DNA from: NZ13-RE01 sp964612975
GTDB taxonomy: Bacteria; Dictyoglomota; Dictyoglomia; Dictyoglomales; Dictyoglomaceae
Assembly: GCA_964612975.1 (NCBI GenBank)
Contig: CAZTGC010000002.1
Coordinates: 1-64,000, forward strand
Length of the DNA stretch: 64,000 nucleotides
Direction of reading: 5' to 3'
Shown: in pieces, positions 41,936 through 49,854 of the stretch
Layout: every line of letters begins with the position of its first letter
Numbering within the stretch: the first letter of the stretch is position 1
Made by a program: the position numbers and the translations under genes
The notes under the pieces: model-generated
What the model was told of the DNA's origin: nothing
The model's input: the letters and a program-made list of their open reading frames with translations, nothing else
Database searches by the model: none

Positions 41936-42404
41936 AAAAAATGATTACAGATCAGATCCTTCTCATTGTTTCATAGCTTAAGTTAACATTATGATTCTCA
42001 GAAAGCTTATCTCTGAAGTGGAGAATATTAAAGTCAAAATAAATAGACTTCCTAAGAGCTACAATTAATCTTCTAATTTTCTCAGTAACTTTAAGGCTAT
42101 TAGGTTTTTCAGATCTCTTTCTTACTAATCCTAAAATACCTTCCAAGATAAATCTCTTCTTCAGTCTTATCATCTGTCTATAAGAAAGACCTAATATCTC
42201 TTGAGCTTTCTTAAGATTGATTTTTCCATCCACCACATCTTTTAAAAGAATATATCTTTTAATCTCTTCCTCCGTAATAAAATATCTTTTTTTCCATGAA
42301 ATATCCTCCTCAAGATTTATAAATCCTCTTGAGAAGAATATTAACAAATATATGTGACATTCCCTTTTAGTAACAATATGTGACATTTTTATTTGTATAC
42401 CACA
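41936..42404 (-). mobile_element. Internally deleted insertion sequence, ISNCY-like
   Basis: A remnant of about 470 bases. Its upstream end, at 42343-42404 on the minus strand, has two ATATGTGACATT direct repeats and the terminal 29-base sequence also found at 5821-5849. Its downstream end, at 41936-41955, also occurs at 37502-37521. Between them only the transposase N-terminus survives, joined directly to the downstream end, so the middle and catalytic region (roughly 300 codons) are gone. GTGACA-type subterminal repeats are usual in this transposase group, from memory. No target duplication was identified. Confidence 0.75.
41952..42297 (-). pseudogene. Transposase N-terminal fragment
   Basis: The frame encodes RYFITEEEIKRYILLKDVVDG, then a helix-turn-helix NLKKAQEILGLSYRQMIRLK and the block FNILHFRDKLSENHNVNLSYETMRRI (given in parts here), as in integrase-core transposases of the ISNCY type. 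The stop codon comes from the element's end sequence. The expected start, ATG at 42295-42297 with GAGGAGG upstream, is in another frame: one extra A in the seven-A run after it explains this. So the fragment is both frameshifted and truncated before the DDE catalytic domain. Confidence 0.75.
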
Positions 42405-42420
42405 AAGCCTCAAAAGGCTA

Positions 42421-42449
42421 TTGACTTTTAAAAAATTTTAAATTAAAAT
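42421..42449 (+). promoter_or_regulatory. Promoter of the arabinan-utilisation operon
   Basis: TTGACT (42421-42426), a 17-base spacer and TAAAAT (42444-42449). It begins 17 bases after the end of the insertion-sequence remnant. Transcription should begin near 42456, leaving a leader of about 156 bases. Confidence 0.6.
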
Positions 42450-42517
42450 TCGAAGTAAAGACTTTAGTAAAAAATAGAATAAAATTTTGAGTGTGAAAAA
42501 GTTTTTTTCAAACTTAA

Positions 42518-42533
42518 CTGGAAAGCTTTCCAG
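42518..42533. promoter_or_regulatory. 16-bp palindromic operator, LacI-type
   Basis: CTGGAAAGCTTTCCAG is a perfect 16-bp palindrome, 60 bases downstream of the expected transcription start and 78 bases before the first gene of the sugar operon. Its form resembles operators of LacI-family sugar repressors. No LacI gene is in the window; the ROK protein at 16524 is the only nearby sugar-type repressor. Confidence 0.6.
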
Positions 42534-42545
42534 CAAAAAATAAAT

Positions 42546-42555
42546 AAGGAGGTGA
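42546..42555 (+). promoter_or_regulatory. Non-coding Shine-Dalgarno sequence
   Basis: AAGGAGGTGA matches the 16S 3' end, but no usable start follows: GTG AAA AAA TAA is the only frame and is too close. The true start at 42612 has its own AGGAGG. Its distance to that start (57 bases) equals that of the similar site at 5996-6006. Confidence 0.45.
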
Positions 42556-42611
42556 AAAAATAAAACCTAAATTTTCCTTAAATCTTATCAAAATTTTTAG
42601 GAGGTGGGCCC

Positions 42612-43859
42612 ATGAAAAGATATTTTCTTCTATTTGTATTATTAATTATCTTTGCAGTATTATTTAATCCTGCAGTTCCTCAAGTTAAAACTACTATCAC
42701 CTTTATGACTCCTTTAGGTGGTGCTGATGGTGCTTACATGGATAGAATTATACAAAACTTCAACAAAAAAACCCCTGATGTGGAAGTGGTTCACTTAGTA
42801 GTAGTCTCCTCAGTAGAATATAAACAGAAATTATCAACTGGAATAGCATCAAAATCTGCACCACAAGTTTTATTTATGCGTAAGTTTGACATGCCATTAT
42901 ACCTCGATCATTTTAGACCTTTTACTTCGGCGGAGTTAACAAGATATGGCATTAACATTCGTGATATCTATCCACAACTTTTAGATGGTTTAGTTAAGGA
43001 TAATAAATACTATGGAATTCCTCTTGATGTTTGGATTTTCTATATGGCATATAATAAAGCAAACTTTAAAAAAGCAGCTTTAGATCCAGAAAAACCTCCA
43101 AAGACAAGAGCTGAATTTATAAAAGCAATGGAAGCCCTTAAGAAGATTACACCAAAGGGCTTAACTCCTTACTATGAAACACCTACATGGGCATGGATAT
43201 TTATTCATCTCCTTTGGCAACATGGAGGAGATCTATTAACACCTGACTTCAAGAAACCAGCTTTCAAAGCAGCAGCAGTAGAAACCTTAAAGTTTATGAT
43301 GGATTTACAAGATAGAGGAATCTTGCCAAAGGCTGCAGTGGATCCTGGACCACCTTTCCACTCTGGTCAAACCTCCGTATTAATAACAGGTATCTGGACT
43401 ATTAATCCATGGTTAGAGGCTCTTGGTAAAGATTTTGGTTATGCACCTGCCCCTCAACTTGGCACTAAAAGAGCAGTTTTTGGAGGATCTCATGTTATAG
43501 CTTTGCCTAAGGTAATGGTTGAAGATAAAAGGGTATTTGAGGCTGCAATAAAGTGGGTAAAATATCTCTGGGATTATGCTCTTGACTGGTATGCAGCAGG
43601 ACAAACACCAGCAAGAAGGTCTATTGCAACAAGCGAAGAACTTAAGAAGAGATTGCCCCATATTTATGTTGTTGCCCAACAATTACCATACGTAAAAACT
43701 TTCCAATTCTTCCCCTATATTTCTGAGATAGTAGACGAAATAGCAGTTAATCTTGAAGATGTCCTAATAACAAGAAAATTAACACCAGAACAAGCCATGG
43801 AGAAAGCAGAAAAAGCTGTTCAAAGTATCTTAGATGACTATTGGGCAACAGTTAAATAG
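42612..43859 (+). CDS. Sugar ABC transporter substrate-binding protein, family 1
   Basis: A 415-residue extracellular solute-binding protein. The signal peptide spans about residues 1-24, without a lipobox Cys, so the mature protein may be periplasmic rather than lipid-anchored. Family features are ITFMTPLGGADGAYMDRII near the N-terminus, YYGIPLDVWIFYMAYNK near residue 137 and a late QTPARRSIATSEE near 336. It is the first gene of the operon, behind the palindromic operator and an AGGAGGTG site. With two permeases and two arabinan-active hydrolases next to it, arabino- or arabinoxylo-oligosaccharides are the likely ligands. Confidence 0.92.
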   Translation: MKRYFLLFVLLIIFAVLFNPAVPQVKTTITFMTPLGGADGAYMDRIIQNFNKKTPDVEVVHLVVVSSVEYKQKLSTGIASKSAPQVLFMRKFDMPLYLDHFRPFTSAELTRYGINIRDIYPQLLDGLVKDNKYYGIPLDVWIFYMAYNKANFKKAALDPEKPPKTRAEFIKAMEALKKITPKGLTPYYETPTWAWIFIHLLWQHGGDLLTPDFKKPAFKAAAVETLKFMMDLQDRGILPKAAVDPGPPFHSGQTSVLITGIWTINPWLEALGKDFGYAPAPQLGTKRAVFGGSHVIALPKVMVEDKRVFEAAIKWVKYLWDYALDWYAAGQTPARRSIATSEELKKRLPHIYVVAQQLPYVKTFQFFPYISEIVDEIAVNLEDVLITRKLTPEQAMEKAEKAVQSILDDYWATVK

Positions 43860-43888
43860 TTAAGAACAAGGAAGGAGAGATAAAACTA

Positions 43889-44791
43889 ATGATAAGATTT
43901 TCTTCAAAGAAAATTTGGTGGGAGGTAGGAAATTGGGGGTTCCTCCTCCCCCACCTTTTTTTCTTCATAGCATTTATTGCTATCCCCCTTTTTACAAATG
44001 TTGTTATGAGTATGCATAACTGGAATTTATTAGGACAAAGTATCTTCATAGGGTTCGAAAACTTTATACGTATATGGAATGATGATAGATTCTGGGTAGC
44101 TGTTAGAAATACTGTAATTTTTGCGCTTATCAGTGTTCCATTGACAATTATTGTTGGTCTTCTTGTTGCTTTAATTTTGAAGCAAAAGGTATATGGAAAA
44201 TTATGGCTATTAGTAGCCTTTGTCTCTCCTACCTTTTTTGGTTCTGTTGGAATTCTTACAACCTGGAAATGGATCTATGCATCATATCCTTCAGGTCTTG
44301 CTAATTATTACCTTAACAGAACAGGAATATTGAAAGAAGCTATCTCTTGGTTTGAAACTCCTACTCGAGCATGGATGTGTATTATTATCACAACGGTTTG
44401 GTGGATCGTTGGATTTAGTATACTACTCTATCTTGGTGCTCTTCAAAGAATTCCTCCAGAACAGTATGAGGCTGCAAAGGTTGATGGGGCAAGTTCTTGG
44501 AAGTGTTTTTGGCACATCACTCTTCCTTGGATTAGAAATGTTCTTTTCTTTGATGTTGTGAGACAAGTACTATTAGCCTTTGGTCTCTTTGATCAAGTTT
44601 ACTTTTTCACAGGAGGAGGACCTGCAGGTACAACTCGTACCATGGTTTACTATCTATATCTTGTTGGTTTTACTCGACAGGAATTAGGACGGGCTGCTGC
44701 AATCTCATGGTACATATTTGCAATTGTATTAATCTTTGGATTATTACAACTTGCAATGCTTACAAAAACAATTAGAAGTGCTGAGGAGTGA
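43889..44791 (+). CDS. Sugar ABC transporter permease (MalF-like)
   Basis: A 300-residue inner-membrane permease with six predicted helices. The EAA loop that contacts the ATPase is YEAAKVDGASSWKCFWHITL near residue 190. The start is an ATG following GGAGAG. It follows the binding protein by 29 bases and precedes the partner permease by 4 bases. No ATPase gene is present, so a shared MsiK/UgpC-type ATPase must serve the system. Confidence 0.93.
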   Translation: MIRFSSKKIWWEVGNWGFLLPHLFFFIAFIAIPLFTNVVMSMHNWNLLGQSIFIGFENFIRIWNDDRFWVAVRNTVIFALISVPLTIIVGLLVALILKQKVYGKLWLLVAFVSPTFFGSVGILTTWKWIYASYPSGLANYYLNRTGILKEAISWFETPTRAWMCIIITTVWWIVGFSILLYLGALQRIPPEQYEAAKVDGASSWKCFWHITLPWIRNVLFFDVVRQVLLAFGLFDQVYFFTGGGPAGTTRTMVYYLYLVGFTRQELGRAAAISWYIFAIVLIFGLLQLAMLTKTIRSAEE

Positions 44792-44795
44792 AATT

Positions 44796-45671
44796 ATGAA
44801 ACAAAATAATATTTTACATTTATTAAAAACTAATAAGCAAATTCAAAGGGTCATACTTTCAATACTTCTTTGGATTTTGGCAGGTTTTTGGTTTATTCCG
44901 ATTTTTTGGATGTTGTCAACATCTCTCAAATCAACATATACTGCTGTTGCCGAGAACCTACCTCGATGGATTCCAAAAGAACCTACTATAGAGAATTATA
45001 ATGCAGTTTTTGCTCCTGCAAGTGGGATAAGTGTATCACGAGGAATTATTAACAGTCTTATTGTTGCATCTTTAGGAACAATTTTAGGTTTAATTATTGC
45101 AACACCTGCAGCATATACTCTTTCAAGACTGAGATTTAGAGGTAGAAATGCAATCTTTTGGAGCTATGTAGGAATCTTAGCATTTCCAGGAGTATTGTTC
45201 TTAGTTCCTCAATTTTTTATAATCCGCACTTTTGGTTTAATGGATAATTTTCTTGCTCTAATTCTTCCTGGGCTTGGGAGTACCTTTGGGGTCTTTCTCT
45301 TAAGACAGTATATGCTTGGTATACCTCGTGAACTTGAGGATGCTGCTTGGATAGATGGCTGTTCAAGAATTAGATTCTTATTAACTATTGTGCTTCCTTT
45401 CATTAAACCAGCTTTACTTACCCTCGGTTTAATGTCCTTTCTGGCTTCTTGGAATAGCTTTTTATGGCCATTATTAGTAATGAATACTCCTGAAAAGTTA
45501 ACTTTACCTATTGCATTAGTAAGATTTGCAGCGGGATGGGGAGATCCCTTTAGAGGTATAGGTCCTTTGATGGCTGGTGCTTTTATTTCTGTAGCTCCCA
45601 CATTAGTGATATTTATAATATTCCATAAATATCTAATGCAGGGAATTTCAATTAGTGCTGGAGGGAAGTAA
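44796..45671 (+). CDS. Sugar ABC transporter permease (MalG-like)
   Basis: A 291-residue permease from the ATG at 44796, which has GAGGAG at proper distance; an upstream ATG at 44736 would overlap the previous gene in a non-family extension. Six helices are predicted. The EAA loop reads ELEDAAWIDGCSRIRFLLTI near residue 185. It pairs with the preceding permease. The GH51 gene starts 2 bases after its stop. Confidence 0.93.
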   Translation: MKQNNILHLLKTNKQIQRVILSILLWILAGFWFIPIFWMLSTSLKSTYTAVAENLPRWIPKEPTIENYNAVFAPASGISVSRGIINSLIVASLGTILGLIIATPAAYTLSRLRFRGRNAIFWSYVGILAFPGVLFLVPQFFIIRTFGLMDNFLALILPGLGSTFGVFLLRQYMLGIPRELEDAAWIDGCSRIRFLLTIVLPFIKPALLTLGLMSFLASWNSFLWPLLVMNTPEKLTLPIALVRFAAGWGDPFRGIGPLMAGAFISVAPTLVIFIIFHKYLMQGISISAGGK

Positions 45672-45673
45672 GA

Positions 45674-47617
45674 ATGATGAAAATAATTAGTTTTCTTATA
45701 TTTATAATTATACTTCTCTCTGTTGGTTTACCTACAAATTCAAAGCAAATTCTTTCTATTGAAACTTCAGATTTAGGACCTCCTATTCCAAAAACTTTGT
45801 TTGGGATATTCTTTGAGGATATAAATCACGCAGTAGATGGAGGACTTTATGCAGAACTTATTATGAATAGATCCTTTGAGTATACAAGTAAATTAGAAGG
45901 CTGGAATATTCAAATTAAAGATACCTCAGATTCAAAAGCATATGTGGATAACAAAAGTCCTATCAATAAGAATAATACAAATTATTTGAAATTAGAGTTT
46001 AAATCAGATAAAAGCGAGATCATTATTAGAAATAGTGGTTATGGGGGGATTCCCCTTAAAAAGGGAGAAAAATATATCATTTCTTACTATGTTAAAGGAG
46101 ACCCAGAATTTGAGGGAACTATTAAGTTTACTTTAGAAGATAAAAGAGGAGAATTATACTCAAAGGCGTATATTTTAACTCAAAAATTCTCAAAGGAATG
46201 GAAGAAAATATCCACCGAATTTCTCATTGATGAAGGGGTTTCTGAGGCTCAGCTTGTAATATATGTAAAAGGTATAGGCAATCTTTGTTTAGATATGATC
46301 TCCCTTTTCCCTAAAAAAACATGGAATGGTATGAGAATAGATTTAGTAGAAATGTTAAAAGAATTAAAACCTGGTTTTATGAGATTTCCTGGAGGATGTC
46401 TTGTGGAGGGAGACAGTCTTAATAACGCTTATAGATGGAAGGACACTATTGGAAAGGTTGAAGAGAGAAAGACCAATAGAAATCTTTGGGGTTATCATCA
46501 ATCCTATGGGATAGGTTTTTATGAGTATCTTTTGCTTTGTGAATATATTGGGGCAGAGCCTATTCCAATTTTCAATGCAGGAATCTCTTGCCAGGTTAGA
46601 GGTGCAGAATATTGCTCTATGGAGGGTTTAAAAGAATGGGTCCAAGATGTTCTTGATTTTATCGAATTTGCTAATGGTCCAGTAAATACCCGTTGGGGAG
46701 GTATTAGAGCTTCTTTAGGGCATCCAGAACCTTTTAAGGTAAAATATATAGGTATAGGAAATGAGAATTGGGGTGAAGAATATCACAAACGCTTTCAAGT
46801 ATTTTGGAAGACTATAAAAGAGAAATATCCAGAGATTAAAATTATATTCAGTGGACCTCCAAGTTATGAAGGTTCAGCCTTTAGACAAGCTTGGAATTTT
46901 GCAAGAGAAATAGGCGTTGATATCTTCGACGAGCATATATACACAACTCCTGAATGGTTTTTAGCAAATTCAGATAGATATTCAAAATATCCAAGAGAAG
47001 GAACTAAAGTAATGGTAGGAGAATATGCAGCCCATACGGTAGGAAGAAGGAATAATTTACAAAGTGCTCTTGCTGAAGCTGTATTCATGACAGGATTAGA
47101 GAAAAATTCTGATGTAGTAATAATGGCATCTTATGCTCCATTATTCAATCGTATTAGCTGGTCTCAATGGGTACCTGATTTAATATGGTTTGACAATACC
47201 AAAGCCTTTGGAACTCCAAATTACTACGTGCAAAAAATTTTTAGCGAAAATAGAGGAGATTTTTTATTAAAATCCTCTCTTACAGAAGAGCAATTAATCT
47301 TAATTGGTTATAAATTTAAATCTCTTTATCACGTATGTAGTTACGATAGTAACAAAAAGGAAATAATAATTAAAGTTGTAAATCCATGGGTAGAAGATAG
47401 AAGTATAAGAATTGACATTAAAGGTAAAATGAAGCTAACTGGTGATGGAAAGGTAATTGAAATTTCATCTAAAAATCCTCTTGATGAGAACTACTTTGAT
47501 GACATAAAGATCTTCCCAAGAGAAAAAGAAATTAAAAATTTAGAAAATTCTTTTGTCTATAATTTCAAGGCCTATTCTATAACTATATTAAGACTTAAGG
47601 TGTCCAATGTTCAATAA
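45674..47617 (+). CDS. Secreted alpha-L-arabinofuranosidase, GH51
   Basis: A 647-residue enzyme releasing arabinofuranose from arabinan and arabinoxylan. A signal peptide covers about residues 1-24, so it is exported, which is uncommon for bacterial GH51. After the family start KTLFGIFFEDINHAVDGGLY comes a sandwich insert (about residues 80-220). The barrel shows MRFPGGCLVEGD near residue 236, the acid/base Glu in GIGNENWGEEY near 361 and the nucleophile Glu in VMVGEYAAH near 449. A C-terminal sandwich follows. GGAGGG precedes tandem ATGs. It is translationally close to the permeases. Confidence 0.93.
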   Translation: MMKIISFLIFIIILLSVGLPTNSKQILSIETSDLGPPIPKTLFGIFFEDINHAVDGGLYAELIMNRSFEYTSKLEGWNIQIKDTSDSKAYVDNKSPINKNNTNYLKLEFKSDKSEIIIRNSGYGGIPLKKGEKYIISYYVKGDPEFEGTIKFTLEDKRGELYSKAYILTQKFSKEWKKISTEFLIDEGVSEAQLVIYVKGIGNLCLDMISLFPKKTWNGMRIDLVEMLKELKPGFMRFPGGCLVEGDSLNNAYRWKDTIGKVEERKTNRNLWGYHQSYGIGFYEYLLLCEYIGAEPIPIFNAGISCQVRGAEYCSMEGLKEWVQDVLDFIEFANGPVNTRWGGIRASLGHPEPFKVKYIGIGNENWGEEYHKRFQVFWKTIKEKYPEIKIIFSGPPSYEGSAFRQAWNFAREIGVDIFDEHIYTTPEWFLANSDRYSKYPREGTKVMVGEYAAHTVGRRNNLQSALAEAVFMTGLEKNSDVVIMASYAPLFNRISWSQWVPDLIWFDNTKAFGTPNYYVQKIFSENRGDFLLKSSLTEEQLILIGYKFKSLYHVCSYDSNKKEIIIKVVNPWVEDRSIRIDIKGKMKLTGDGKVIEISSKNPLDENYFDDIKIFPREKEIKNLENSFVYNFKAYSITILRLKVSNVQ

Positions 47618-47636
47618 TTAAAGGGGGATTTTATAG

Positions 47637-49043
47637 ATGTTACATTATATAATTTTAGTTCTATTAATAGCGATTTTATTTTCTCTTCCTATATTTTCCC
47701 AGGAGACTATGCCTCTGCAAGTATGGGCTCCAGTTCATGATCCAGCAATAGTTAAAGTGGGAGATGGCTATTATGTATTTGGGTCCCATCTTGCAGTAGC
47801 AAAATCAAAGGATCTTATGATTTGGCAAGTAATAAACTCTGATTTAAAGGATGACAATAGAATTATCCCCAACGTAAGTAAGGAACTTTCAGAAGCTTTT
47901 GAGTACGCAGAAACTCCTACCCCTGATATTTGGGCTCCTTGTGTAATACAGTTCAATAACAAATTTTATATGTATTATTGTGTTAGTACCTTTGGTGCTT
48001 TTAGATCTGTAATAGGAATAGCTGTATCCGATAATATCGAAGGTCTATACAAAAACCTTGAAATAATCCTTAGATCTGGAATTAGGTTTGAAGAAGGATT
48101 AACCCCTGATGGAACCTTATATGATCCCATGAGACATCCTAATTGCATTGATCCTCATGTTTTTTATGATAAAAATGGTAATTTATGGATGTCTTATGGA
48201 TCCTATTTTGGTGGAATCTATATTATTCAGTTAGATCCCAAAACAGGTTTACCTCTTCCCAATCAAGGTTACGGGAAACGGCTTGCAGGAGGAAGCCATG
48301 CCCCTATGGAAGGATCTTTTATTTTATATAATCCTAAAACGGATTTTTATTACCTATTCTTGAGTTTTGGAGGTTTAGACTCTAAAGGAGGTTATAACAT
48401 TAGAGTTGCTCGATCAAAGACCCCCGATGGACCATATCTTGATTCTGAAGGTAAGAAGATGGTTGATGCCAGTGGAAGAGATAGAACAAAAGTGGGAGCT
48501 TATGGGGTAAAACTAATTGGTAATTTTAATCTAAATAGAGAAAATCCAAGAAGCACATTGACCTATGGATATGTTTCTCCAGGACATAACTCTGCTCTTT
48601 ATGACAAAGAACTAGACAGATGGTTTATAGTTTTTCATACTCGTTTTCCCGGTAGAGGAGAATATTTCACAATGAGAGTTCATCAGATGTTCTTTAACGC
48701 TGAGGGCTGGCCTGTGATAGCTCCATTTCCATATGGGAGAGAAAAGCTTCAAACCTTAAACAAAACAGATATCATCGGAGAATATTTTCTTATTAATCAT
48801 GGAAAGGATATAAGTGCTGATATAAAAACCCCATTGAATATTTTTTTAAGAGAGGATGGAACTATCACAGGAGAGATCAATGGTAAATGGGAGGTGAGAG
48901 AAAGCTTTATTAATATAAACTTTGAGGGAGAGGAATTTAACGGAGTAATCTTGTCTCAATGGAATCCCCATACTATGAAAATAACTACAACTTTTTCTTG
49001 TTTATCCAAGAAAGGTATTTCAGTATGGGGGATTAAAAAATAG
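47637..49043 (+). CDS. Secreted arabinan endo-1,5-alpha-L-arabinosidase, GH43
   Basis: A 468-residue five-bladed propeller enzyme cutting the arabinan backbone. The signal peptide is about residues 1-21. The catalytic acids are Asp in VHDPAIVKV near residue 37, Asp in CIDPHVFYD near 177 and Glu in PMEGSFILY near 223. The C-terminal region (about 370-468) is a small sandwich as in larger GH43 arabinanases. It lies 19 bases after the GH51 gene, so both are expressed together. Confidence 0.92.
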   Translation: MLHYIILVLLIAILFSLPIFSQETMPLQVWAPVHDPAIVKVGDGYYVFGSHLAVAKSKDLMIWQVINSDLKDDNRIIPNVSKELSEAFEYAETPTPDIWAPCVIQFNNKFYMYYCVSTFGAFRSVIGIAVSDNIEGLYKNLEIILRSGIRFEEGLTPDGTLYDPMRHPNCIDPHVFYDKNGNLWMSYGSYFGGIYIIQLDPKTGLPLPNQGYGKRLAGGSHAPMEGSFILYNPKTDFYYLFLSFGGLDSKGGYNIRVARSKTPDGPYLDSEGKKMVDASGRDRTKVGAYGVKLIGNFNLNRENPRSTLTYGYVSPGHNSALYDKELDRWFIVFHTRFPGRGEYFTMRVHQMFFNAEGWPVIAPFPYGREKLQTLNKTDIIGEYFLINHGKDISADIKTPLNIFLREDGTITGEINGKWEVRESFININFEGEEFNGVILSQWNPHTMKITTTFSCLSKKGISVWGIKK

Positions 49044-49062
49044 ATAAAGGAGGGTTTAAAAA

Positions 49063-49824
49063 ATGCTCAAAAAATTAATTCTTTTATCACTTATATTTTC
49101 TCTTATAACCCTTTCTCTTGGATTCTCACAGTCTTCCTCTTTTGATCCAAATAAAGATTTAATAGCTTATTTCCCCTTTGAAGATAATCTAAAGGATGCT
49201 ACTGGAAAGTTTCCAGGGGGAAAACCTACTGGTGTAAGGATTCCTATGCCCGCTGCAAGTATTGAGTATACTGATGGGGTAATAGGAAAAGCCCTCCTAT
49301 TGTCAGGCCCAAGGGGAGTACTCTTGCCCGATGACTTGATTAAAGATTATGACTATAGTGTTTCCTTCTGGGTTTATATTGACAGATTTACCATGCATAC
49401 TACTACCTTCTTTGGAGTTTACATTGATCCACAGGGGGCTTTCCATTGGATTAGTTTTGTACCCTTTGGTTGGCCTCAGGGAACTTTATTATGGGCAAGA
49501 GATGATGAAAAAAATATATGGTATGATGGGCTTTTTAGTGAAAATCTACAAACTGAAAAATGGTATCACGTGGTTATAGTAGTGGATAAAGGAAAGGCAA
49601 GAGTATATGTTAATGGCAAGCAAATGATAACAAAGGTTCAAATAAATGGACAACCTACCGAGGAGGGGCTTGTTCCTGATATCTTCAGTTTAAAACCTGG
49701 CGGGACCTTTGCTGTTGGAGTTAATTATTGGGATCCAGCTTTGAGAGGAAAATTTGACGAACTTAGGATATACGATAGAGCTCTTACCGAAGAAGAGGTT
49801 TTAGCCTTGCATAATTTAAGATAA
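49063..49824 (+). CDS. Secreted LamG/concanavalin-A-like domain protein
   Basis: A 253-residue exported protein with a signal peptide of about 22 residues and one LamG-like jelly-roll domain. Signs are LIAYFPFEDNLKDATGK near the start, VSFWVYIDRF in the middle, TEKWYHVVIVVDKGKARVYVNG and the ending DELRIYDRALTEEEVLALHN, described here by positions within the last 90 residues. Such domains bind carbohydrate. It has no catalytic part. Being last in the arabinan operon, it may present or bind polysaccharide. A terminator hairpin follows. Confidence 0.82.
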   Translation: MLKKLILLSLIFSLITLSLGFSQSSSFDPNKDLIAYFPFEDNLKDATGKFPGGKPTGVRIPMPAASIEYTDGVIGKALLLSGPRGVLLPDDLIKDYDYSVSFWVYIDRFTMHTTTFFGVYIDPQGAFHWISFVPFGWPQGTLLWARDDEKNIWYDGLFSENLQTEKWYHVVIVVDKGKARVYVNGKQMITKVQINGQPTEEGLVPDIFSLKPGGTFAVGVNYWDPALRGKFDELRIYDRALTEEEVLALHNLR

Positions 49825-49832
49825 AAATTTTT

Positions 49833-49854
49833 GGGGGATCTTAAGAGATCCCCC
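49833..49854. terminator. Bidirectional terminator hairpin
   Basis: GGGGGATCT (49833-49841) pairs with AGATCCCCC (49846-49854) around TAAG. It ends the arabinan operon and, on the other strand, contains the stop of the M20 peptidase gene, followed there by a run of A and T. Confidence 0.75.

Noticed and set aside
41952..42413. Intact transposase gene with start at 42413
   Set aside because: The first part is element end sequence, the catalytic domain is missing, and the natural ATG is out of frame.
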